DNA of 64,000 nucleotides. Source: Motacilla alba alba. Lineage: Eukaryota; Chordata; Aves; Passeriformes; Motacillidae. The first letter of the stretch is position 1; each line of letters begins with the position of its first letter. Shown in pieces: positions 50,201-59,093 of the stretch. The position numbers and the translations under genes were made by a program. The DNA is taken from contig NC_052021.1 of the NCBI RefSeq assembly GCF_015832195.1, positions 23,294,286-23,358,285 of the forward strand, written 5' to 3'. The notes under the pieces were generated by a model. The model did not search any database, had not been told where the DNA came from, and worked only from the letters and a program-made list of their open reading frames with translations.

Positions 50201-53020
50201 GGGGCCAACAAGGGCATCACCATCCCTGCACCCAGCACACGTTCCAGACCTGCTCCCAGCTTCCAGTGTCACATATGGGTGTCGCTGGATCCCAGTGCCT
50301 GGGGGGCTGGGAACCTGCTTTGTGTGCTGTGGGCACCAGGCTGCACACCCTGCTTCTGGTCCCTTTGTATTAATGTCAGAGACAGGATGTTTCCCTGCAG
50401 ACATTGCATACACACATGTGCATCTTCTCCCAGAAGGTATCGGGCTGGGAGGATGCCACAGCAGGCAGGTGACGGTGTGTGAGGGACAGGTGTGACTCCA
50501 TGGGATGGCTGGGCACAAGTGGTGCATGTTGGTGGCGTGTCCTGGGCTGGGTCAGCAGGTGACCATGGGGACCTCTGTGTTGTGCCTCTTCCATGGGGCT
50601 GTTTCCCTCCTCCTCCCCCCCAAACAGGAACAGGGGACGGCCATAAGCAGACAGATTTAGTGTGGGAAACCAGACTGTTGCTGCCCTGCAAGTTCCTTAC
50701 ATCCTTAAACCCAGCTTAAAACTTAAACTTCAGTGAAAACCTTCAGCGTGTTAATCACACGGGGAAGGGTGGAGGGAGTTTTCATCATCACACTGAGCCA
50801 CCTCACCAGCCTGACATGGAAGGCAACAGAAGGGGAGTGTTTTTTTTTCTCTGATGGGTTAATTGAATTATAAATGACCCAAGAAACACAGTACTTTTTA
50901 TCACTTCCAGAGGGCTTGAGGCTTCTGGGGAAGGTGCAGGGCTGGGTGCCAGAGCCTTCAGGAGTGTTCCCAAGGGAGGGTGGTGGCAGACAGGGATGGT
51001 GTCACATTAACAGCCAACTGCTCTGTAAAGCTCTGCAAACACCCTCCCTCTACCATCAGCTCAGCAGGGTCCCAAGTCTTAAACACCAGAATGAGTTTTG
51101 TACCTCGGCTCTGCAGAGCAGCCAAGTTCATCCCTGCTCCCAGGGACATCATCCGTACCAGGCAATGCCACCTCAATGCCAGACACCAGTGACAAGTGCC
51201 TGACCATCGTGGCTCTGCGGGGGGTGCCTGCAGTCCAGTCAGTGCTCACTGAGGGCTCAGCAGAGATGCTGGTACTTCACTGGGGAGACAGAGGGCAGGA
51301 AGTGGTCTTTCCAGAGCAGGACTAAGGGCTGCTGAAGGGACACCTCTGGCAAAGGGGAATGATGGCCTGGGAGTGGCTGGGAAAATGGAGGCTTGGGGGA
51401 GGTTGAGGGATGAACACCAGGACTCAGCTACAAACCACCTCTGTGGCCCCTTGGCATGGTCTGGGACCCACACCAAGATCCTGGTGGAGGAGAGACTGAA
51501 GCATGGGCAGGCTTTCTGCAGCTCGCTCCTGCTGGTGTTCATCAGCCAGCCAGCACTGTCAGGAAGGGGTTTGGGAGCTGTGTAGGCAGAGGGGGCCCTG
51601 GCTACAGCCTTCCTCCAGACAGCTCCAGCCGGTTGTGGAAGGGCTGCAATGCCCAGCCTGGCTTTGGGGCTTCCCTTGCCAAGGGAGTTTCTCTTGCATG
51701 GGCAGGGAGATGGCATCATCCAGATGTGGGTATGATGACAGAGTGCCAGTGCCAGTCCCAGGGCAGAGGGATTCCCAGCCAGGAGTAGGGTGCATCTTTC
51801 AGCTTGGCTAAGCCCCACCCCATGCACCTTCCTCTTTTAACTATTGGTAAATACCAGCCAGCTTCCCCAGCGCAGCCACAGTGGGAGTACAGGGGGCCTG
51901 AGAAGCCCCTGCAGAAGAGCCCTGTGCTGGCTGGGGTGGGGATGGTGGCTGTCACTGGAGGCTGTCTGGTACTGTGTGTGTTTATAGAGAAGTGAGAGTC
52001 ATGAATAGTTTTGCGCTGACTTTTCGAGGAGAGGTTTGCCTCCACACGGCCTGCGCCAGTCGGCTGCGGTTCTGACACATCTCATGCTGCCCTGCCCAGC
52101 TCCCACCAGTCCTTGCTGCCGGATGGCTTGTAAAACCCTGGAGGAGAGGTACAGCCCATGGGCTCTGAGGCCTGGCACAGGAATTGCATGGCAAACCGCT
52201 CCCTTTTCAGGAATCAGCACTTGAGCCCCAGGAGTGCAGGAATGGAGGGGGGCGGCCGAGGGGTGATGCGGGGTGAGCCCCAGTCGTGCAGCAGAAGCCA
52301 TCACTGTCTCCTTATCACAGCGTCTCTAGGCAGGGCCTGCCTACGCACAGGGGGTTCCTGTAAAACACAGTGTGGAAAGCCCTGGATAATCCCCAGACTG
52401 GGAGTGGTGTGGAATGCTCATCCCTCTAGCAGGCTGCCCGGGGTGGTCCAAGGCGCTGGGATATAGGGTGCTATGGTAGACACTACTGAGTGGTGTCTTC
52501 AGACATTTGAGGCCGCAGATGGGGAATTCCTGCTAAATCCCTCCCAGAGGCAAATTGCCATCAGAGAGCATCACCCAAGGGTCAGGCTTGGGCCAGATCC
52601 CGAAGCTGCTGACTGAGCCTGTGCACTCTTGTCACTCCACTACAAACCTGACTGCGGACCCTGAGCATTTTTTGATGTAAATACTTTGTTTTGAGCCATT
52701 GACGCTCTCGCCAGTGCGAAATAGATTTCCACCAGCAATGTGCTTTATTCCTAGCAGCTTGGCACATATGGCATGGGTTAGATATACAGTGTCTCATAAA
52801 ACAGCTGTGGAAACGTTTGGTGGGAGAGCTGTTAAGAGAGACACCTCTGAGCCCAAGCTCTGGCAGAAGGTACTGGGGCTTCTGGTTTGGGAAAGACCCC
52901 AGGGGGCAAATGGCTGTGGCTCTGCACAGGGAGGAAATGCACCCAAATGTTCCTGTGCGAAGTAACAGCCCATCCAGACCCAGCCAAGAGGACACAGCAG
53001 GCTCTTCAGGGCACTTATCC
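47261..53020. other. intergenic, upstream of TRIM8
   Basis: Mostly GC-rich unique DNA without a supported gene. It includes a T-rich patch at 49,530-49,580, a consensus NF-kappaB-type site at 52,521-52,530, and two stretches that look less random than their surroundings (about 51,960-52,120 and 52,640-52,820). The latter may be conserved upstream elements of TRIM8. The many open frames are on both strands and look spurious. Confidence 0.55.
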
Positions 53021-53350
53021 CAGAATATTCTGAGTTGTAAGGGACCTACAAGGATCATCAAATCCAACTCTTGGCCTGCGCAAGACATCTTCAAGAATTA
53101 AACATCCTCAGTGTGCCCTAGTGTGTTTTCCAAATGCTTCTTGAACTCCGGCAGGCTTGGTGGTATGACCACTTCTTTGGGGAGCCTGTTCCAGTGCCCA
53201 ACCAGAACCTTTTTCTAACATCCAACCTCAACCTCCCCTGATACAACTTCAGACCATTTTCTCGGGTCCCATCCCTGGTTGCCAGAGAGATCAGTGCCTA
53301 CCCCTCCTTCCTGTTCCCCCCGCGAGGAAGTTGTATACAGCGATGTCACA
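53021..53350 (-). mobile_element. CR1 non-LTR retroposon, 3'-end fragment
   Basis: The + strand reads as the reverse complement of the 3' end of avian CR1: CCCAGAATATTCTGAGTTGT, AGGGACCTACAAGGATCATC, AATCCAACTC, CTTCTTGAACTCCGGCAGGC, TTGGTGGTATGACCACTTCT, GGGAGCCTGTTCCAGTGCCC, CATCCAACCTCAACCTCCCC, and GAGGAAGTTGTATACAGCGA near the right end. The AGAAT words at the left end are the remnant of the 3' octamer repeat, so the element lies on the minus strand and is 5'-truncated at its right end, as CR1 copies normally are. It carries no coding region. CR1 dominates bird genomes, which is the best clue to the host. Confidence 0.93.
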
Positions 53351-53945
53351 GCACCAGCTGTGACCCAGATGTGCACTGGTTCCAGGGCAATCAGCCTTTT
53401 TGAGGACTGGCACCCTGAGCAGCGCAGGGCGCGTAGGGATGCTGGTGGCCAGGCAGGGCGGCCCTGCGGCCGATGCAGTAGCCACACGGGACGTCCCAAG
53501 CCCGGCCTCCTCGAAGGCACGGCGGAGATGGGCGGCGGTGGGCGCCGGGCCCCAGCGCGGGCCGCGTCCCCTTTAGGGCGGCGGGGCGGGGCGGGGGCGG
53601 TGCCCGGTGACGCGCGGGGCGGTCCCGCGGGCGGGGCGGGGCTGCTCCCGCCGCAGCGCAGCGGCGGCTCCGAGGCGGCGGCGGCAGCGCCCGGCGAGAC
53701 CCACCGGCACCGGCGCCTCCGCTCCGCCCCCCCACCCCGGCCGGCTCCCGAGCGGGGCGGGGCGCGCCCGTCCGCACCCCTTTCCCCGGTTGATCGAGCC
53801 CCGCGGCCGCCGCCCCCATGGCCGCCCCGCCCGCCCCCCGCCGCCGCCCCGGCCCCCCGCGCCGGGGCTGAGCCCGAGGCGCCGCCCCCCCTTCCCCTTC
53901 CCGCTGCGGGGCTCCGCGCCCCCGCCCGCCTCGCTCCGCGTTCCT

Positions 53946-53964
53946 CCCCCCCCCCCCCCCCCCC
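53946..53964. repeat. 19-base C homopolymer
   Basis: Uninterrupted run of 19 C within the CpG island. The G-rich complement could form a quadruplex, and the run length may be misassembled. Confidence 0.9.
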
Positions 53965-54033
53965 GCCGCGGCCGCCTCCCCGGGGGCGGCGGGAGGAAGC
54001 CGGGGCGTGGGGCTCCGGCGCCCAGGGCGACCC

Positions 54034-54043
54034 CAAGATGGCT
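54034..54043 (+). promoter_or_regulatory. TRIM8: YY1-type motif CAAGATGGCT (copy 1)
   Basis: Matches the AAGATGGC core used by YY1, which often sits on the sense strand just downstream of transcription starts in CpG-island promoters. Its ATG (54,038) opens a 14-residue Gly-rich frame. Confidence 0.45.
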
Positions 54044-54312
54044 GGAGGAGGCGGCGGGGGCGGGCGCGGGGGGCTGTGCTGAGCGGCCCCGCCGGGACGG
54101 GACGGCTCGGCTCGGGCTCGCCTGGCCCCGCAGCCTCTCCGCAGAGGCTCGCTGGGCAGGCGGAGGAGGTTGCTCCCTGGAGCGGGCTTGTTCTGGTGAC
54201 TTTATTTATAATTTCTTTTTTTAAATACCCTCTTTTCTATTTTTTTAAATTTATTTATTTTTTTTATTTTATTTTTAACGCGCTCCCGGTCTCCGTTCTC
54301 AGCCGGGCAGCT

Positions 54313-54322
54313 CAAGATGGCT
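54313..54322 (+). promoter_or_regulatory. TRIM8: YY1-type motif CAAGATGGCT (copy 2)
   Basis: Identical 10-mer to the copy 279 bases upstream, same strand. Its ATG (54,317) opens a four-codon frame MAES followed by TGA. Confidence 0.45.
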
Positions 54323-54747
54323 GAGAGCTGACTCGGCTCTCCCGGAACCGCTCGCTCCGGCCGGCTCCTCCCGGCTGCCCGCCGCCGCCTCGCCCCTTCC
54401 CGGCGGGGCCGCGCCGGGGAAGGCAGCGCTCCGCCGCCGGCTCGGGCGCCGTCCGTGCGCCCCGAAGCATTGTTACCGTCGGGGGCTTGCGACCCCCGGG
54501 CCGGCCATGAGAGCGGGCTAGGACGGACCCTCCGGGCGCCTTTTTCTCCCCAGCCCTGGTGGGAAGTGAGAGCAGGTTGATTTGGGGTCCGCGGGGCTCG
54601 GAACCCCCCGTGGCAAAGCCCGTCCCCTCTTCCATCCCTCTCCGGGAGCGTTGGAGGAGCTGGGCGGGCTGTGCTGGGCTGGCGTTTGCTCTGAATGACC
54701 GAGCTCTCCCATTCAAGACCTCGCAATCTCGAAACAGGCGAGAGAGC

Positions 54748-54749
54748 TT

Positions 54750-54782
<33 letters not shown>

Positions 54783-54838
54783 TTTTTCCTGTCTTGTCTT
54801 TTTTCCCCTCTTCCTTTTTTTCCCTGCTGCTCCTCCGA
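54748..54838 (+). repeat. pyrimidine tract with 28-base T run
   Basis: About 90 bases that are almost only T and C, with an uninterrupted T run at 54,760-54,787. It lies in the presumed TRIM8 leader region. Confidence 0.85.
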
Positions 54839-55172
54839 TTTAGAAGCAAATCTCGGGGGCCGCAGAGAGAATTCGTTTTTCCGCCATCGTCATCGTCGCT
54901 ATTATTACTATTTTTTTAATCTTCCTCCTTTTCCCGTTTTGGATCTTAACCCTTTGATCTGTTTCCTTTAAAAGACTCTGATTCCCAACTCCCATCAGGG
55001 GGAGAGGGAGGAGAAATACAGGGAAGGGAAAAAAAAAAGCCCGAGCGAGTCGCTGCCCTCAGCTGTTGGCCAGGTTTGGTGGGGGACAAAAGTCCCTTTA
55101 AAATATTGAATGTCAGTTGCAAACCTAAGAAAAGAAAAATCTGATCCGGAGCGCTAAATTTAGGAGCTTTAT

Positions 55173-55224
55173 ATGGAACTTGGACTCTGCTGCTGGATTT
55201 TGTATGGATTTTTTTCAACCTTTG
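55173..55224 (+). other. upstream ORF in the TRIM8 leader (first part)
   Basis: ATG at 55,173 begins MELGLCCWILYGFFSTF and runs to the putative donor. Spliced to 55,512 it continues as GRTDPGVRP and a TAG, 27 residues in all. Unspliced it ends at a TAG about 60 bases further on. Either way it stops before the TRIM8 start, so it would act as a classical uORF. Confidence 0.35.
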
Positions 55225-55598
55225 GTAAGTTTCAGTTCACCTTCTGGGGTAAAAAGGAGCAAATGGCTTTTAGGGGTGGTTAGGACTTTGGGCTGTAAGT
55301 CCGGCAGGATCGTGTTGGGGTTTTTTTGACCATTTGTGTTGTTTTTTAACGAAGGGATGGGGACGTTGCTTTTTCTTGCCGGATATTCCTAGAGTGCTGC
55401 TCTGTGGCTTATTTTATCCCCGATTTTAAAATCTGCTGCGGTTTATTATTTATGGCGTGTGCTGCGGAGAGGGGGGAGCCTGTCCGTTCACCCTCAGCCT
55501 TCCCCTTTCAGGGAGGACAGACCCCGGCGTCCGCCCCTAGACCGCACTGAGCGACCGAAGCGGCTGGGGGGAAGCGTCGAGCAGAGCCGTCGGCAGAG

Positions 55599-56168
55599 AT
55601 GGCCGAGAATTGGAAGAACTGCTTCGAAGAGGAGCTCATCTGCCCTATTTGCCTGCATGTCTTTGTGGAGCCGGTCCAGCTGCCCTGCAAGCACAACTTC
55701 TGCCGGGGCTGCATCGGGGAGGCGTGGGCCAAGGAGTCGGGCTTGGTGCGGTGCCCGGAGTGCAACCAGGCCTACAACCAGAAGCCCAACCTGGAGAAGA
55801 ACCTGAAGCTCACCAACATCGTGGAGAAGTTCAACTCCCTCAACCTGGAGAAGCCCCCCTCGGTCCTGCACTGCGTCTTCTGCCGCCGGGGCCCGCCGCT
55901 GCCGGCCCAGAAGATCTGTTTGAGGTGCGAGGCTCCGTGCTGCCAGTCCCACGTCCAGACCCACCTGCAGCAGCCCTCCACGGCCCGGGGGCATCTCCTG
56001 GTGGAGGCGGAGGACGTGCGGGCCTGGAGCTGCCCCCAGCACAACGCCTACCGCTTGTACCACTGCGAGGCCGAGCAGGTGGCCGTCTGCCAGTTCTGCT
56101 GCTACTACAGCGGGGCCCACCAGGGACACTCGGTCTGCGACGTGGAGATCCGCCGCAATGAGATCCGG
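55599..56168 (+). CDS. TRIM8: TRIM8 exon 1, RING and B-box E3 ligase (N-terminal 190 residues)
   Basis: TRIM8 (also called GERP or RNF27) is a TRIM-family E3 ubiquitin ligase that modulates NF-kappaB, STAT3/SOCS1 and p53 signalling. The frame opens MAENWKNCFEEELICPICLH, almost identical to human as I remember it. A C3HC4 RING spans residues 15-55 (C15, C18, C30, H32, C35, C38, C52, C55). B-box 1 covers about 92-132 (C92, C95, C107, C110 and others) and B-box 2 about 140-182 (C145, H148, C156, C164, C167 and others). The start ATG has G at -3 and G at +4, and the RING follows directly. The exon ends in phase 0 after RRNEIR with donor GTGAGT at 56,169. The coiled coil and C-terminal region (human about 551 residues) lie in exons beyond the window. 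The exon is very CpG-rich. Confidence 0.97.
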
Positions 56169-56736
56169 GTGAGTCCAACCATCCTGGACACTCGGGTTTG
56201 CCCAGCCTGGGGACCACCCAGCCACCCTCTTCCCTGCCATGTCTGTTCCCCTGTGTTTGTGTAGGACCTACACAAAATCCATCCTGGCGCTGCTCCTCCT
56301 TCCGCCCGGGGTCCCCCTGTGGCAGACATGTTGGGTGGCCTCATAGCCAAGCAGTGACGGAGCCTGTGGGTGCCAGGGGGGCTCCTCAGGGAAGGTGTCT
56401 GTGCTGGGGGGCCTTTGTAGCTGTTGAGCTGTGGGACCTACGGCCCCTTGGGTGTGCACTCTTCAGGGAAGGGTTGCAGTCTTGGGCCAGGAGCGTTTAG
56501 AGGGGCCATCTGCCAGGTTTGTGCTGGGCTGTGCAGCTGTTTGGGGGAAGGCAGAAGAGCTGCCTGCAGCTGAGGTCGAGTCACCCCAAAATTGGGCTTC
56601 CTGGGAGGACAAAGCGGCTGCAGGAGCAGACCCTGTCCATTGTAAGGCCTGTGAATGTCAAACTGCCTGCTCTTCCCACTGCCTCCCACTGGGGCCGGTG
56701 GCCGCCATCCTCTTCCCCCCGGCAATGGAAGAGCTT

Positions 56737-56772
56737 CGTGTCAGAGACCCATGACGTGTCAGAGACCCATGA
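56737..56772 (+). repeat. 18-bp tandem duplication
   Basis: Two perfect adjacent copies of CGTGTCAGAGACCCATGA, followed by CGTCTC, which begins like a third copy. The junctions create TGACGT words. Confidence 0.9.
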
Positions 56773-57812
56773 CGTCTCACTGATGGGGATTCAGTCCTGG
56801 GGTTTGGCCAAATAATGTGATTTTTTTATTAGGGGGCACAGGGCTGCCTCTCTCCCTAGAGCAGCTTGGGCTGTTGTGCTGGATTCGAGGGAAAGCGGGT
56901 CTGTATTTTGCTCTTGGCCAGGCCATCTGGCAGGAGCTTTCACCCCTGGCTCCCCACCCTCCATTTCTGGCGGGCATTGGCCAGCCCTACGGCCAGCCCT
57001 GCCATGACCCTTCTACCACCTTCCCCCTTTTCAGGGTTGCCCCTCCGCTCCCCCTCCGACCCTTCGAAAGAGGCTCGGCGCTTGTCTGCCGAATAAATAT
57101 TTAACAATGAATTGAATGGTGATTACTGTAAAATGGGGATGATTTCCTGTGTATTTTAATGTTGCCAAAATGAGTCACCATTTAGCAATAAAAAAACCCG
57201 AAGAAGTCATAAATAAAAATTGCAGTATAATTACTTTCCAATTGGATGGCCAGGCCTGGGAGTGGGGTGGGGGGGTGCAGCTCTGTGTAGAGAGGAGCCA
57301 GCCTGAGCTCACAGGAAGGTTATTTTCCTCTCCAGGTTTTTTGGGGGAAAACCAGGGACCTCCGTGGAGGTGCCAGCAGCTCCGCCACACACGCTGGAAG
57401 GGGAAAGACCCAGTCAGTCTTTGGAGAAGCGCTTTTCTGCTTCTATTTATAGGGAGTCATTTTGGTTTCCCTCTGCCAGGGTGGGGAGCCACCTCGGGAG
57501 GGCTGTGCAGGGCTGGGATGGGGTTCTCATGTGCATCTCCCAGGAGCCTTAGCCAGGGACCGAAACTATTTTTCCAGGTCCTTTTCCAGAACACTTTGAT
57601 CTCATTTATTCCCGCTCTTGCTGCATGTTTTTTTGTTGTTGCTGCCGTTGTTATGGCTGGATGTTCGCCGCTTCTTGCGGATGCACACTGCTAATGACCT
57701 GGCAGAAATCTGCCACTGCCTTAGCTGGATTTTGGCCCTGGCTTGAAATTTTAGGATATATGGCCAGACACCAAAAGTGTTAGACGGTTGTATTGTAGAG
57801 CCATGGAATTAT

Positions 57813-57890
57813 TTTGTGACCTTGGCCAAATCCCTCGGTACCTCCATCGCCACGTTATCTTAATTTCCTTTCTCTGTGATGATAAGCTTG
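57813..57890 (-). repeat. MIR-like fragment
   Basis: The + strand shows TTTTGTGACCTTGGCCAAAT, CCCTCGGTACCTCC and TAATTTCCTTTCTCTGTGAT, the reverse-complement MIR pattern of tgtgaccttgggcaaatc, acttaacctc and cagtttcctcatctgtaaaat. Old and short. Confidence 0.4.
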
Positions 57891-59047
57891 TCTCTTCCCA
57901 CTGGGCGCGTGGCTCAGTTGGGTGCACGGAGTCTGGGTCAGTGAAGGACAGCACCAAGCTGGGGGACAGTGTGCCCAAAGGATCCTTGCTATAGCTGAAT
58001 CAGTTCTTCTATGAAGTGGCTAGAGTAGGGATGAGCCCCTGGGAAAGGCACCCAGCAGGTTGCCAGCCCTTGCTCCATGGCCGTGGCTGGGTCTCCGGCT
58101 GAAAGCTGCCGGTTGCCAGCCAGCAAGGAAGGTGGCCTCGCCTCGTCGGCTCCCGAATTAGGGTGCATGAGCTCAGCTGGTGACGGCTTCCCGCCTGTGG
58201 GAGCCGGGCCCGGGATTCCTGGCTGCTTGCTCACCCTGCAGCGGCAGTGAGCCACACTTGGAGCATCCCGAGAAAAGATGGACTGGGACTGGGGGGCAGA
58301 TGAGTAACGCTGGGCTTGGGAGGTCCGGGGGAGGCCACATTGTGAGAGGTTTGTTCCATGTGTGGCTTGTGTTCAGAAAGCCGTTAATTGAGAAATGAGT
58401 CAAAGTTGGGAGGATCGGAGCCCTGACCTTGGTGCGGGGGACTCGCACGTGTGGGGGTTGCAACATCAACTTGCTGTGGAGGGGATGTCCCCCAAGGTCT
58501 GGAGGAGGGACTGGAGCCTGCAAACATGCTCCCCATAAACTCTGCTTTTTTAGTATTTATTTCTCTGGCTGTGTTGCCAGCCTGCCTCAAAGGGCATCTT
58601 ACCCCTGGTCACAGACCGGTTTGAAGGGGAAAAGGGGCTCAAAACTCCTTGGGGACAGCACCAGCACTTTGTCAGCTGAGCTGGCAGTTGGGGCAGAAGT
58701 GCTCTGGCTGGGTGAAGGAGGCTGGAGGTGGGCGTCTGCTGGAGGAAAGGGGATGTCCGTGCAGGGTTTTCCTGAAGCGGAACATGCGCCTGGTGGGTTT
58801 GGGGGAAGGACCCTGCTCAGCGTTAGGTGCTGCACAAACCCGCAGAGGCCTGGCTGGGAATTAGTTGAACTCCATGGTGCAACTGTAATACAAACAGTAA
58901 ATAAAATATGTGGTTAATCTTTCTTTCGTGGGCGTATAAAGCGCTTACCTCCCCTTCCCCCCCGTGAGATGTTTTCTCCTTTGTTTCCTGTTTTTGTAGC
59001 GCTTAAAGAGGAGAAGGGGGAAAGAAAAGCCAACAAGGCACCCTCTT

Positions 59048-59093
59048 TTCTTTTTTTTTCTTTTTTTTTTCCCTTTTTTTTTTTTTTTTTTTT
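59048..59093 (+). repeat. T-rich homopolymer cluster
   Basis: Three T runs separated by C or CCC, the last of 20 T, followed by AG. The tract resembles a very strong polypyrimidine acceptor, but no exon is recognised after it. Confidence 0.85.

Larger units (their letters stand above)
53430..54560 (+). promoter_or_regulatory. TRIM8: CpG island, TRIM8 promoter region
   Basis: Very GC- and CpG-rich DNA with many GC boxes (GGCGGGGCGGGGCGGGGGCG at 53,580-53,599 and GGGCGGGGCGGGG near 53,630-53,642), no clear TATA box, a 19-C run at 53,946-53,964 and two CAAGATGGCT motifs. An 80-base AT-rich tract at about 54,200-54,280 interrupts it. A second CpG-rich zone covers the coding exon. The overlapping frames of 273 and 267 codons on opposite strands here are Pro-, Gly-, Ala- and Arg-rich artefacts of GC content. 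The exact transcription start cannot be read from the sequence. Confidence 0.75.
54301..55224 (+). other. TRIM8: possible TRIM8 non-coding leader exon
   Basis: The sequence CAACCTTTG followed by GTAAGTTTCAG has a near-perfect splice donor at 55,225, and a TCCCCTTTCAG acceptor lies at 55,501-55,511, so a 287-base intron could join this leader to the coding exon at 55,512. The left boundary is not defined. The stretch includes a long pyrimidine tract and an uORF starting at 55,173. If not spliced, the leader simply runs on into the coding exon. Confidence 0.35.

Noticed and set aside
53215..54082. Open frames of 267-273 codons on both strands
   Set aside because: They overlap each other in a CpG island, are Pro-, Gly-, Ala- and Arg-rich, and run into the CR1 fragment. 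This is what GC-rich promoter DNA gives by chance.
56169..56264. Continuation of the TRIM8 frame past exon 1 for about 31 residues
   Set aside because: A strong GTGAGT donor follows RRNEIR exactly where the TRIM8 protein continues in another exon. The extension has no similarity to TRIM8.
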